Origin: Geodermatophilus marinus
GTDB taxonomy: Bacteria; Actinomycetota; Actinomycetes; Mycobacteriales; Geodermatophilaceae
Direction of reading: 5' to 3'
Assembly (NCBI RefSeq): GCF_003428645.1
Contig: NZ_QVQH01000001.1
Span: forward strand, 310,001-374,000
Length of the DNA stretch: 64,000 bases
The position numbers were made by a program, and so were the translations under genes. The notes beneath the pieces were generated by a model. The model was not told the origin of the DNA, made no database searches, and worked only from the letters and a program-made list of their open reading frames with translations. Positions 56,755 through 64,000 of this stretch are shown in pieces (the stretch's first letter is position 1; the number at the start of each line of letters is the position of its first letter).

Positions 56755-57947
56755 TGGCCGCCGGCCCGCCGGCCCGCCGGCACCAGCCGCACCTCCCGCA
56801 CACCCGCGCCGGGGTCGTCGGCGCCCTGATCGGGCTGGCCGCCGCCGGGACCGCGGTGGGGGTGGCGGTCAGCCGCGCCGCGGCCCGCCGGGTCGGCGCC
56901 GAGCGGATCGGGTCCGCGGCCGGGCTGCCGCCCGGCGCCTCGGACGCCGAGCTGCGCGAGGACGACCCGCTCGGCCCCGCCTCCCGGCGGGCGGACCGCA
57001 CCGCGCTGGTCCAGGCCGACGACGGCGTGCTGCTGCACGTGGAGGAGGTCGGGCCGACCGACGCCCCCCTGACCGTCGTCTTCGTGCACGGCTACTCGCT
57101 GTCCCTGGCGTCCTGGACGTTCCAGCGCCGCACGCTGGCCGCCGAGCTCGCCACGGCCAACGGTGCCCGGCCGCGCGCCCGCCTCGTCTTCTACGACCAG
57201 CGCGGCCACGGCGCCTCCGGCCGCGGTGCGGCCGAGCACGCCACCATGGCCCAGCTGGGCCGCGACCTCGCCCGGGTGCTGGACGCGCGGGTGCCGCGCG
57301 GCCCCGTCGTCCTCGCCGGGCACTCGATGGGCGGGATGACGGTGATGGCGCTGGCCGCCGTCCGGCCCGACCTGTTCCGGGAGCGGGTGGTGGGCGCGGC
57401 GCTGCTGAGCACCTCGAGCGGCAACCTGGCCGACCTCAGCTTCGGCCTGCCCGAGCTGCTCACCCGCGTGCGCGCGGCGGTCTTCCCGGTCGCCGCGTAC
57501 ACCATGCGCCGCCGGCCGGCGCTCGCCGAGCGCACCCGCCGGCTGGCCGCCGACCTCATCTCGCACCTCACGTGGGGGCTGTCGTTCGCCTCCGACGACG
57601 TCGACCCGGCGCTCGGCCGGTACGTCGACGCCATGATCGCCGGCACGCCGGTGGACGTGATCGCGGAGTTCTACCCGGCGATCGCCGGCCTCGACGAGAC
57701 GGCCTCCCTCGGCCCCCTGCGCACCGTGCCGACCCTGGTGCTCACCGGCGACTCCGACCGGCTGATCCCGCCGGGGCACAGCGAGGCCATCGTCGAGCAC
57801 CTCACGCGGGAGGGCCCGGCCGACGTGGAGCACGTCGTCGTCCCCCGGGCCGGGCACATGGTGCCGCTGGAGCGGCCCGACGAGGTCACCGGCGCCCTCA
57901 CGGCGCTGCTGCGCCGGGTCGGCGCCGGGACGCCCGCCCCCGGGTGA
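56754..57947 (+). CDS. Alpha/beta hydrolase with N-terminal hydrophobic segment
   Basis: A 397-residue protein. Residues 18-45 (TRAGVVGALIGLAAAGTAVG) are a likely membrane anchor or signal segment. The hydrolase fold has VFVHGYSLSLASW (oxyanion), YDQRGHGASG, the nucleophile elbow GHSMGGM, the acid in LTGDSDRLIPPGHS and the His in RAGHMVPLERP. Such genes stand after alr in many actinobacteria. The substrate is unknown. It is coupled to alr by one shared base. Confidence 0.9.
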   Translation: MAAGPPARRHQPHLPHTRAGVVGALIGLAAAGTAVGVAVSRAAARRVGAERIGSAAGLPPGASDAELREDDPLGPASRRADRTALVQADDGVLLHVEEVGPTDAPLTVVFVHGYSLSLASWTFQRRTLAAELATANGARPRARLVFYDQRGHGASGRGAAEHATMAQLGRDLARVLDARVPRGPVVLAGHSMGGMTVMALAAVRPDLFRERVVGAALLSTSSGNLADLSFGLPELLTRVRAAVFPVAAYTMRRRPALAERTRRLAADLISHLTWGLSFASDDVDPALGRYVDAMIAGTPVDVIAEFYPAIAGLDETASLGPLRTVPTLVLTGDSDRLIPPGHSEAIVEHLTREGPADVEHVVVPRAGHMVPLERPDEVTGALTALLRRVGAGTPAPG

Positions 57948-57979
57948 CGTCCGCGCGGTACCGGTCCGGTGCCCGCCGT

Positions 57980-57985
57980 TAGGGT
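57980..57985 (+). promoter_or_regulatory. -10 box of the uracil-DNA glycosylase gene, leaderless arrangement
   Basis: TAGGGT ends 6 nt before the GTG at 57992. No binding site lies between. Confidence 0.5.
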
Positions 57986-57991
57986 GCCTGC

Positions 57992-58621
57992 GTGGCCGCA
58001 CCCCGACCGCCCCGGCTCGACGCCGCCGCCGAGGAGGTGGCGGCCACCGCACGGGCGGCGCCGGACTGGGCCGCGCTGGCCGGGGCGGCGCGCGGCTGCC
58101 TGGCCTGCCCCGAGCTCGCCGGGGCCCGGCAGCACGTCGTCGTCGGGGACGTCCCCGCGTCGGGCCGGCCCCGGCTCGCCCTGGTCGGCGAGGCACCCGG
58201 TGCGACCGAGGACGAGACCGGCCGGCCGTTCGTCGGCCGGTCGGGAGCCCTGCTGGACCAGCTGCTCGCCGAGGCCGGGCTGGACCGCGCGCAGGCCGCG
58301 GTGCTCAACGTGGTGAAGTGCCGGCCGCCGGGCAACCGCACCCCGAAGGCGCCCGAGGTGACCCGGTGCAGCGGGTGGCTGCACCGCCAGCTGGAGCTGC
58401 TCGACCCCCCGGCGGTCGTGGCGCTCGGCCTCTCGGCGGCCAAGTGGTTCCTCGGGCCGCGCACGGTGCTGGCCGCCGCGCGCGGCCGCGCGCACGACGT
58501 GGACGGGCGGGCCGTCTGGGCCACCTACCACCCGTCGGCGGCGATCCGGTTCGGCCCGAACGGCGCGCCGCGGGCCGGGCTGCTCGAGGACCTGAGGGCC
58601 GTGGCCGGGACCCTGCGGTGA
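57992..58621 (+). CDS. Uracil-DNA glycosylase, family 4 type (4Fe-4S)
   Basis: A 209-residue enzyme. GEAPGATEDETGRPFVGRSG is the family-4 active site motif, and HPSAAIR the leucine-loop/His motif. C36, C39, C110 and C126 are spaced as iron-sulfur ligands (CLAC, KCRPPGNRTP and RCSGW). It removes uracil from DNA. Stop overlaps tsaE by 4 bp. Confidence 0.9.
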   Translation: MAAPRPPRLDAAAEEVAATARAAPDWAALAGAARGCLACPELAGARQHVVVGDVPASGRPRLALVGEAPGATEDETGRPFVGRSGALLDQLLAEAGLDRAQAAVLNVVKCRPPGNRTPKAPEVTRCSGWLHRQLELLDPPAVVALGLSAAKWFLGPRTVLAAARGRAHDVDGRAVWATYHPSAAIRFGPNGAPRAGLLEDLRAVAGTLR

Positions 58622-59070
58622 GGCGGGAGCACCTGCTGCCCACGGTGGAGGACACCCGGGCCCTGGGCGCCGCGCTGGCCGAGCTGGTGCGGGCCGGCGA
58701 CCTGGTCGTGCTGGCCGGGCCGCTCGGCGCGGGCAAGACCGCCCTCACCCAGGGCCTCGGTGCCGCGCTGGGCGTGGGGGAGCCGGTGACCTCGCCGACC
58801 TTCGTCATCGCCCGGGTGCACCGGGGCGGCCGGCTGCCGCTGGTGCACGTGGACGCCTACCGGCTCGGCGGGGCGGCCGACGTCGACGACCTCGACCTCG
58901 ACGCGTCCGCGGAGGAGTCGGTGACCGTCGTCGAGTGGGGCCGGGGACTGGTCGAGCAGCTCGCCGACGAGCACCTGGAGGTGCGGCTGGACCGCCGGGA
59001 GGACGACGTCCGGACCGCGCTGCTCGTCCCGCACGGCCCCGGGTGGGAGCGGCGCCTGGCCGGCGTCTGA
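58618..59070 (+). CDS. tsaE: tRNA t6A biosynthesis ATPase TsaE
   Basis: A 150-residue P-loop protein. The Walker A is GPLGAGKT (34-41), TSPTFVIARVH and HVDAYRLGG follow, and VTVVEWGRGL is typical of the family. It works with TsaB and TsaD in threonylcarbamoyl transfer to A37. Coupled to the glycosylase gene by GTGA. Its usual neighbour tsaB is displaced 740 bp by a toxin-antitoxin pair. Confidence 0.94.
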   Translation: MRREHLLPTVEDTRALGAALAELVRAGDLVVLAGPLGAGKTALTQGLGAALGVGEPVTSPTFVIARVHRGGRLPLVHVDAYRLGGAADVDDLDLDASAEESVTVVEWGRGLVEQLADEHLEVRLDRREDDVRTALLVPHGPGWERRLAGV

Positions 59071-59077
59071 CCCCGCG

Positions 59078-59509
59078 TCAGGCGCCGCCCGGTCCCAGGG
59101 CCGTGAGCAGCTCGACGTCCCGGTGGCCGGCCAGGGCGGCGAGCCCCGCGTCGAAGGTGACCACCCGGACCCCGCGCCGGCGGGCCAGCGCCAGCAGGTG
59201 CGCATCGGTCACCTGGCGGTGCCCTGCGGTGGCGGGGACGTCCGGGTCGACCATCGAGACGTCGTCCACGAGGAACCGGTGAGCGCCGATGCGGCGCAGG
59301 CGGGCGAGGACCTCCCGTGCGGCGGCGGCACCGATCGGGCTGGGCAGGACCGCCCGGTTGGAGGAGACGCGGACGAACCCGCTCTCGGTGACCGGGCAGG
59401 TGGCCCACCCGGTCCGGCCGGCGACCGAGAACCACGTCCGGATCGCGGCGTGGTGCACGTGCGAGTCCCACGCCAGGGCCACGAGGGCGTTGACGTCGAG
59501 CAGGGCCAC
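59078..59509 (-). CDS. vapC: PIN-domain ribonuclease, VapC-like toxin
   Basis: A 143-residue PIN protein. The acidic site is D5 (LLDVNALVALA), E42 (VTESGF), D102 (QVTDAHLLALA) and D120 (VVTFDAG). VapC toxins cleave tRNA or rRNA. GTG start 6 nt after the antitoxin stop, normal for a type II pair. The stop is 7 nt from the tsaE stop, so the two genes are convergent. Confidence 0.88.
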   Translation of the reverse strand: MALLDVNALVALAWDSHVHHAAIRTWFSVAGRTGWATCPVTESGFVRVSSNRAVLPSPIGAAAAREVLARLRRIGAHRFLVDDVSMVDPDVPATAGHRQVTDAHLLALARRRGVRVVTFDAGLAALAGHRDVELLTALGPGGA

Positions 59510-59515
59510 CTGCGG

Positions 59516-59755
59516 TCAGGCCTCGTCGAGGGCCCGGGCGACCATCGACGGCGTGATGGGCGGGGTGCCGCTCGGGACGCGGATGACCGGGAGCGCGCCG
59601 TCGCTCTCCACCCGGGCCGGGGTCAGCCCGCGGCGGGCGAGCTCCGAGACGACCGAGCCGATCGAGCGGCGCTCGCTCGCGGCCAGTTCGCGGGCGGCGG
59701 CGAGCACGTCGTCGTCCAGGTCGAGCGTCGTCCGCACGGCCTGATGATACCGCAT
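59516..59755 (-). CDS. vapB: Ribbon-helix-helix antitoxin, VapB-like
   Basis: A 79-residue protein. VRTTLDLDDDVLAAARELAA is the ribbon-helix-helix DNA-binding domain, and the C-terminal 30 residues (LPVIRVPSGTPPITPSMVAR) would wrap the toxin. ATG 59755, or GTG 59737. The product probably represses its own promoter, which must lie in the 58 bp shared with tsaB. Confidence 0.85.
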   Translation of the reverse strand: MRYHQAVRTTLDLDDDVLAAARELAASERRSIGSVVSELARRGLTPARVESDGALPVIRVPSGTPPITPSMVARALDEA

Positions 59756-59799
59756 CACGGCATCACCGCCGTACCCGTGGGCGCCCGGCGTCCCCGCAC

Positions 59800-59805
59800 T
59801 ACCCT
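59800..59805 (+). promoter_or_regulatory. -10 box of tsaB, leaderless arrangement
   Basis: TACCCT ends 8 nt before the GTG at 59814. The promoter overlaps the region upstream of the divergent vapB gene. Confidence 0.5.
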
Positions 59806-59813
59806 GGTCGGTC

Positions 59814-60449
59814 GTGCTCGTCCTCGCCCTCGACACCGCCACCCCGACCCTGGTCGCAGGGGTCGCCCGCTGGGCCGACGGGCGGGCCGACGTCCTCGCC
59901 GAGCACGCCCTGCCGTCGGGCACCCGGCACGCCGAGCTGCTCACCGGCGCCGTCACCGGGGTGCTCGCCGAGGCCGGGCTCCGCGTCGCCGACCTCGGGG
60001 CGGTCGTCACCGGCCTGGGGCCGGGGCCGTTCACCGGGCTGCGGGTCGGGGTCGTCACCGCCGCGGCGATCGGCGACGCGCGCGGGCTGCCGGTCGTCGG
60101 CGTCTGCTCGCTGGACGCCGTGGGCGCCGGCGCCCGCGCCGTGGTCACCGACGCCCGCCGCAAGGAGGTCTACTGGGCCGTCTACGGCGGCGACGGCGGG
60201 CGGCTCGACGGGCCGGGGGTCGCGCGGCCCGAGGAGCTCACCGTCCCCCGTCCGGTGGTGGGGGACCCGCGCTTCGCCGACCGGCTGGGCGTCGACGTCA
60301 CCCCGGCCGACGTGACCACCGCCGGGCTGCTGCGCGCCGCCGGCCCGCAGCTGGCCGACCCGTCGTCCGCCGGCCCGCTGGTGCCGCTCTACCTGCGCCG
60401 GCCGGACGCCGTCCCGCCCGCCTCCTACAAGCCGGTGACGTCGGCGTGA
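59814..60449 (+). CDS. tsaB: tRNA t6A biosynthesis protein TsaB
   Basis: A 211-residue ASKHA-fold protein. LVLALDTATPTLVAGVARWA and GLGPGPFTGLRVGVVTAAAI identify it. It dimerises with TsaD and is required for t6A37. GTG 59814; the stop overlaps rimI by 4 bp. Confidence 0.94.
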   Translation: MLVLALDTATPTLVAGVARWADGRADVLAEHALPSGTRHAELLTGAVTGVLAEAGLRVADLGAVVTGLGPGPFTGLRVGVVTAAAIGDARGLPVVGVCSLDAVGAGARAVVTDARRKEVYWAVYGGDGGRLDGPGVARPEELTVPRPVVGDPRFADRLGVDVTPADVTTAGLLRAAGPQLADPSSAGPLVPLYLRRPDAVPPASYKPVTSA

Positions 60450-60898
60450 GCACCCGGCTGCGGCCGATGCGGCTGGCCGACCTCGACGCCGTCCTCGCGC
60501 TGGAGGAGGAGCTGTTCGCCCCCGACACCTGGACGCGGGCGATGTACCGGGACGAGCTCTCCCGCACCGACACGCGCCACTACCTGGTGGCCGAGGACGG
60601 CGACCGGGTCGTGGGCTACGCCGGCTTGATCGCCTACGACGACGAGGCGCACGTGGCCACCATCGGGGTGACGACCGGCCGCCAGGGCGAGGGCATCGGC
60701 GCGCGGCTGCTCGACGCGCTGCTGGTCGAGGCCGACCGGCGCAGCCCGGTCGTGCTGCTGGAGGTGCGCGCCGACAACGGGACGGCGCAGGCGCTCTACC
60801 GGAGGCGGGGGTTCGTCGAGGTCGGCCGGCGCCCGCGCTACTACCAGCCGAGCGGCACGGACGCCGTCGTGATGAAGAGGGAGCGGGCAGGGGCGTGA
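60446..60898 (+). CDS. rimI: Ribosomal protein S18-alanine N-acetyltransferase-like
   Basis: A 150-residue GNAT acetyltransferase. RPMRLADLDAVLALEEELFA opens the fold. IGVTTGRQGEGIGARLLDAL binds acetyl-CoA, and LEVRADNGTAQALYRRRGFV and GRRPRYYQPSGTDAVVM follow. GTGA overlap with tsaB. Its last codons and stop lie in the first copy of a 77-bp repeat. Confidence 0.92.
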   Translation: MSTRLRPMRLADLDAVLALEEELFAPDTWTRAMYRDELSRTDTRHYLVAEDGDRVVGYAGLIAYDDEAHVATIGVTTGRQGEGIGARLLDALLVEADRRSPVVLLEVRADNGTAQALYRRRGFVEVGRRPRYYQPSGTDAVVMKRERAGA

Positions 60899-61052
60899 GC
60901 ATCGCAGCGAGGGACGAGCGAGGAGCGGAGCGCTCCGCGGGAGCGACCGGGGACAGGGAGCGGGCAGGGGCGTGAGCATCGCAGCGAGGGACGAGCGAGG
61001 AGCGGAGAGCTCCGCGGGAGCGACCGGGGACAGGGAGCGGGCAGGGGCGTGA
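60878..61052 (+). repeat. 77-bp tandem repeat across the rimI-tsaD junction
   Basis: Two units of 77 bp start at 60878 and 60955, and a partial third at 61032. Each begins AGGGAGCGGGCAGGGGCGTGA. The rest contains GAGCATCGCAGCGAGGGACG and the palindrome GCGGAGCGCTCCGC; the second copy differs there by one base (GAGAGC). The first TGA ends rimI and the last GTG starts tsaD. Confidence 0.95.
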
Positions 61053-62086
61053 CCGACGAACCGCTGGTGCTGGGATTCGAGACCTCGTGCGACGAGACCG
61101 GCGTGGGGCTGGTGCGCGGGCACACGCTGCTGTCCGACGCGCTGGCCACGTCGGTGGCCGAGCACGAGCGCTTCGGCGGGGTGGTGCCGGAGATCGCCTC
61201 GCGGGCGCACCTGGAGGCGATGGTGCCGACGGTGCACCGGGCGCTGGCCGAGGCCGGCGTCCGGGCCGCTGACGTCGACGCGGTCGCGGTGACGGCCGGG
61301 CCCGGGCTGACCGGCGCGCTGCTGGTCGGGCTGGCCGCCGCCAAGGCGTACGCGCTGGCCCTCGACAAGCCGCTGTACGGCGTCAACCACCTGGCCGCGC
61401 ACGTCGCGGTCGACGAGCTGCAGCACGGCCGGCTCGCGGAGCCGTCGCTGGCGCTGCTGGTCTCCGGCGGGCACAGCTCGCTGCTGCTGGTGCCCGACCT
61501 CTCCCAGGAGGTGCGCTCGCTCGGCCGCACGATCGACGACGCGGCGGGGGAGGCCTTCGACAAGGTCGCCCGCGTGCTCGGCCTGCCGTTCCCGGGCGGC
61601 CCGCCGATCGACCGGGCCGCGCGCGAGGGCGACCCGGCGGCGATCGACTTCCCGCGCGGGCTCACCGGCCCCCGCGACGCCCCCTACGACTTCTCCTTCT
61701 CGGGCCTGAAGACCGCCGTCGCCCGCTGGGTCGAGGCCCGGCAGCGGGCCGGCGAGCCGGTGCCGGTGGCCGACGTCGCGGCGTCCTTCCAGGAGGCGGT
61801 CGCCGACGTGCTGACGGCCAAGGCGGTGCGGGCCTGCCGGGACCACGGCGTGGACCACCTGGTGCTCGGCGGCGGGGTGGCGGCCAACTCCCGGCTGCGG
61901 GCGCTGGCCGAGCAGCGGTGCGCCGCGGCCGGCATCGTGCTGCGGGTGCCCAGCCCCCGGCTGTGCACCGACAACGGTGCGATGGTGGCGGCCCTGGGCT
62001 CGCGGCTGGTCGCGGCGGGGGTGGCGCCGTCCGCGCCGGACGTCGGCGCCGACAGCTCGCTGCCGATCGACGTCGTCACCCGCTGA
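61049..62086 (+). CDS. tsaD: tRNA N6-adenosine threonylcarbamoyltransferase
   Basis: A 345-residue ASKHA protein. The metal site is H114 and H118 (NHLAAH). [17 protein letters not shown] and [15 protein letters not shown] bind nucleotide, and [17 protein letters not shown] and the final [13 protein letters not shown] are family motifs. It transfers the threonylcarbamoyl group to A37. GTG 61049 lies in the repeat, which also provides GGGCAGGGG as binding site. Confidence 0.96.
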   Translation: MTDEPLVLGFETSCDETGVGLVRGHTLLSDALATSVAEHERFGGVVPEIASRAHLEAMVPTVHRALAEAGVRAADVDAVAVTAGPGLTGALLVGLAAAKAYALALDKPLYGVNHLAAHVAVDELQHGRLAEPSLALLVSGGHSSLLLVPDLSQEVRSLGRTIDDAAGEAFDKVARVLGLPFPGGPPIDRAAREGDPAAIDFPRGLTGPRDAPYDFSFSGLKTAVARWVEARQRAGEPVPVADVAASFQEAVADVLTAKAVRACRDHGVDHLVLGGGVAANSRLRALAEQRCAAAGIVLRVPSPRLCTDNGAMVAALGSRLVAAGVAPSAPDVGADSSLPIDVVTR

Positions 62087-62089
62087 CGG

Positions 62090-62126
62090 GAGTGGATCCG
62101 TCGGTGTCACCTCGACGGATCCACTC
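62090..62126. terminator. Bidirectional hairpin between tsaD and the methyltransferase
   Basis: GAGTGGATCCGTCG (62090-62103) pairs perfectly with 62113-62126 around a 9-nt loop. The right arm lies inside the last codons of the opposing gene, whose stop is in the loop. Confidence 0.8.
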
Positions 62127-63321
62127 CGCAGACGAGGGCGGTGGGCCGGCCGGCGACCCGGGTGACCACGACGGTCGCCGAGCCGTCGCCCGGCCCGCGC
62201 AGCTGCCGGGCGAGCTGCTCGGGCTCGATCGCCGAGCCGCGCTTCTTCACGACGACCCGGCCGACGCCGCGGGCCCGCAGCAGCGCCCGCAGCCGCTTGA
62301 GGTGGAACGGCAGCACCGCGTCGACCCGGTAGGAGGCCACCCACGGGGAGGCGGCGGGCGCGTCGGAGGTGAGGTAGGCGATCGTCGGGTCGACCAGCGT
62401 CGCGCCGAGGTCGGCGGCGACGAGCGCGACCAGCCCGGAGCGGATCACCGCCGGGTCGGGCTCGTGCAGCCACGTGCCCACGGGCCCGGTGGGTGCGGAG
62501 CCGGGGTCCTCGTCCGCGGTCAGTTCCAGCACCGCGTCCCCGTGCACCAGGGACGCCCGGCGCCAGGCCGTCGACACCCCGCGCCCCCACAGCAGCGCCT
62601 CCACGACCGTGCCGCCGGCCGACACCCACTCCGCCTCGACGCCCTCGGGCACCCGCGCGTGGTCCAGGCCGGGCGCGACCTTCACCACCGCCCGCGGCAC
62701 CCCGTCGAGCAGCGCGGCCACCGTCGGCCAGGGCGGCGACCAGCGGTCGGGGTCGAGCCGGCGCCGGCCGCCGGCGCGCCGGGCCGGGTCCAGCACGGCG
62801 GCGCGGCAGCCGGCGACCGTCCCGCCCTCGGCGGCGGCGACCAGGTCGACGACGTCGGCATCCACCACGGTGACGCGGTCGGCCAGGCCGAGGGCCGCGG
62901 CGTTCGCGGCGGTCAGCTCCCGGGCGACGGGGTCCCGGTCCACCGCCACCACCGCCGCGCCGGCCCGGGCGAGGGCGATCGCGTCGGTGCCCGAGGCGCA
63001 CCCGAGGTCGGCGGCGTCCGAGCCGGCCACGCGCAGCCGCGCGGCCCGGCGGGCGGCCAGCGCCGGCCGGCCGGCCTGCTCGAGGGTGTCGGCGGTCAGC
63101 AGCAGGACGTCGGCGTCCGCGCCGAACACCGGCCGGGCGCGGGCCCGCAGCCGGGCGAGCTCCCACGCCGGCCCGGCCAGCTCGGCACCCACCTCGGCGC
63201 GCAGCCGGGTCAGGCCGGCCAGCACCTCGGCGCCCCCGGCGAGGAGGTCGGCGGCCCGGGCGGTGGCCCGTTGCCCGGCGGGGGTGCGCAGCGCGCGCAG
63301 CCTGGTGAGGTCGTCGGGCAC
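62107..63321 (-). CDS. Class I SAM-dependent methyltransferase with THUMP-like domain
   Basis: A 404-residue protein. Residues 90-210 are a Rossmann methyltransferase domain: ADLGCASGTDAIALARAGAA binds S-adenosylmethionine and [15 protein letters not shown] stands where a DPPY-type motif occurs. The C-terminal region has VDAVLPFHLKRLRALLRARG and VGRVVVKKRGSAIEPEQL, resembling the THUMP-like domain of actinobacterial members. The substrate is probably RNA, but this is inference. GTG 63321 is used. It is divergent from groES. Confidence 0.8.
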   Translation of the reverse strand: MPDDLTRLRALRTPAGQRATARAADLLAGGAEVLAGLTRLRAEVGAELAGPAWELARLRARARPVFGADADVLLLTADTLEQAGRPALAARRAARLRVAGSDAADLGCASGTDAIALARAGAAVVAVDRDPVARELTAANAAALGLADRVTVVDADVVDLVAAAEGGTVAGCRAAVLDPARRAGGRRRLDPDRWSPPWPTVAALLDGVPRAVVKVAPGLDHARVPEGVEAEWVSAGGTVVEALLWGRGVSTAWRRASLVHGDAVLELTADEDPGSAPTGPVGTWLHEPDPAVIRSGLVALVAADLGATLVDPTIAYLTSDAPAASPWVASYRVDAVLPFHLKRLRALLRARGVGRVVVKKRGSAIEPEQLARQLRGPGDGSATVVVTRVAGRPTALVCGVDPSR

Positions 63322-63369
63322 GCCGCCAGCGTGGCGCACGGCCGGTGCTCCCCCGGGTCGGGGGGCCCG

Positions 63370-63404
63370 GTTGAGTGGCTGGCACTCTCCTGGGTAGAGT
63401 GCCA
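63370..63404 (+). promoter_or_regulatory. groES promoter overlapped by a CIRCE operator
   Basis: CTGGCACTC (63378-63386), a 9-nt spacer and GAGTGCCAA (63396-63404) form the inverted repeat bound by the heat-shock repressor HrcA. TTGAGT (63370-63375) and TAGAGT (63394-63399) with 18 nt between them make the promoter that it would block. Arms differ from each other at one base pair. Confidence 0.88.
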
Positions 63405-63511
63405 ACCGACACGGGCAGGTGCCTGACCCCCGCGACGGCAGGCCCGGCCTTCGTGCCACAGCATCAGCTCCACCTACCCAGCCGTCCGAGCCAGAAGGGG
63501 GCGTCACCGAC

Positions 63512-63820
63512 GTGACGACCGCTACCAAGGTCACCATCAAGCCGCTGGAGGACCGCGTCGTGGTCCAGGCCAACGAGGCCGAGACCACCACCGCCTCGGG
63601 TCTGGTCATCCCCGACACCGCCAAGGAGAAGCCGCAGGAGGGCACGGTCGTGGCCGTGGGCCCCGGCCGCGTCGACGACAACGGCAACCGCGTCCCGCTC
63701 GACGTCAAGGTCGGCGACGTCGTCATCTACTCCAAGTACGGCGGCACCGAGGTCAAGTACGCCGGCGAGGAGTACCTGGTGCTCTCCGCCCGCGACCTGC
63801 TCGCCGTCGTCGAGAAGTAA
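63512..63820 (+). CDS. groES: Co-chaperonin GroES (Cpn10)
   Basis: A 102-residue Gro[22 protein letters not shown] opens it, [20 protein letters not shown] contains the mobile loop that binds GroEL, and [20 protein letters not shown] and DLLAVVEK close it. GTG 63512 gives the usual N-terminus, with AGAAGGGGG ten nt before. Stop TAA. groEL, if adjacent, lies beyond the window. Confidence 0.95.
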   Translation: MTTATKVTIKPLEDRVVVQANEAETTTASGLVIPDTAKEKPQEGTVVAVGPGRVDDNGNRVPLDVKVGDVVIYSKYGGTEVKYAGEEYLVLSARDLLAVVEK

Positions 63821-63960
63821 GGGGACCCCGTCGCCCCCACCGCTCGCGAGCTCGCGGCGGGGCCCTGCGACGGGGCCGGTTCCAGCACCCTGCGACGGGG
63901 CCGGTTCCAGCACCCTGCGACGGGGCCGATCCCGGCCCTCACAGGGGTCGTTCCAGCACC
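63821..63960 (+). repeat. Dispersed palindrome after groES with a 25-bp tandem tail
   Basis: GGGGACCCCGTCGCCCCCAC opens after the TAA. CCGCTCGCGAGCTCGCGGCGG forms the inner hairpin. The right arm and tail TGCGACGGGGCCGGTTCCAG then recur at 63866, 63891 and 63916 with a 25-bp period. A last GTCGTTCCAGCACC follows. Confidence 0.85.
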
Positions 63961-64000
63961 TCGCGTCCGCCCCGGCGACCCGTACTGACCGGGTCCCGGG

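Noticed and set aside
60878-61052. Insertion sequence between rimI and tsaD
   Set aside because: There is no transposase and no terminal inverted repeats; it is a 77-bp tandem duplication.

Overview
This window is chromosomal DNA of a very high-GC actinobacterium. It carries the core ribosomal and RNA polymerase block of the genome: trpT-secE-nusG-rplKA, rplJL, rpoBC, the str, S10, spc and alpha operons, then rplM-rpsI. G/C dominates third codon positions, most stops are TGA, GTG starts are common, and many genes join by 4-bp GTGA or ATGA overlaps. The order rpmG-hadA-hadB followed by tRNA-Trp-secE-nusG, the aspC beside secE, and the Nnr-alr-hydrolase-tsaE-tsaB-rimI-tsaD-groES run are actinobacterial. 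Family Geodermatophilaceae (Blastococcus/Geodermatophilus/Modestobacter-like) is my inference from protein style; it is not proven here.

Layout. 1-3.6 kb: the end of an EAL phosphodiesterase, tRNA-Thr and tRNA-Met, rpmG, a MaoC-type dehydratase pair (hadAB), aspC on the minus strand, tRNA-Trp. 3.7-16 kb: secE, nusG, rplK, rplA, rplJ, rplL, rpoB, rpoC. 16-20 kb: an accessory island on the minus strand with a luciferase-like monooxygenase, a 76-residue orphan, a 21-copy tandem array of a 60-bp palindromic unit, and a trypsin-fold peptidase. 20-43 kb: rpsL-rpsG-fusA-tuf, then the S10, spc and alpha ribosomal operons with secY, adk, map, infA and rpoA, ending in rplQ, an acidic orphan and truA. 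44-48.5 kb: a molybdenum cofactor cluster (mobA, fdhD, moeA-moaC-mog). 48.5-54 kb: a deleted PfkB kinase remnant, beta-carbonic anhydrase, rplM-rpsI, glmM, glmS. 54-62 kb: acpS-nnrD-alr-hydrolase, an uracil-DNA glycosylase, then the t6A/protein acetylation genes tsaE-tsaB-rimI-tsaD, interrupted by a VapBC-like pair. 62-64 kb: a THUMP-like methyltransferase and groES behind a CIRCE operator.

The most unusual feature is a family of nested palindromes of about 60-65 bp. They sit directly after stop codons of about a dozen housekeeping genes (nusG, rplK, rpoC, rpsN, rplO, map, rpsM, rpsD, rpoA, glmS, groES and a decayed copy after rplL). Typical copies begin TAGAAGGACCCC, hold an inner CTCGC/GCTCG hairpin and close with CGGGGCCGTTCCA. 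In six cases the TAG is the stop codon of the gene. The 17.6-18.85 kb array is an in-place amplification of the same element, with a readable history of expansion. I know of no named element matching this, but I could not search for one.

Other points of note: a 77-bp repeat that copies the rimI-tsaD stop/start junction, a truA gene without an ordinary start codon, a ribokinase reduced to its two ends, and several genes whose -10 box lies only 6-8 nt before the start codon (leaderless signature).
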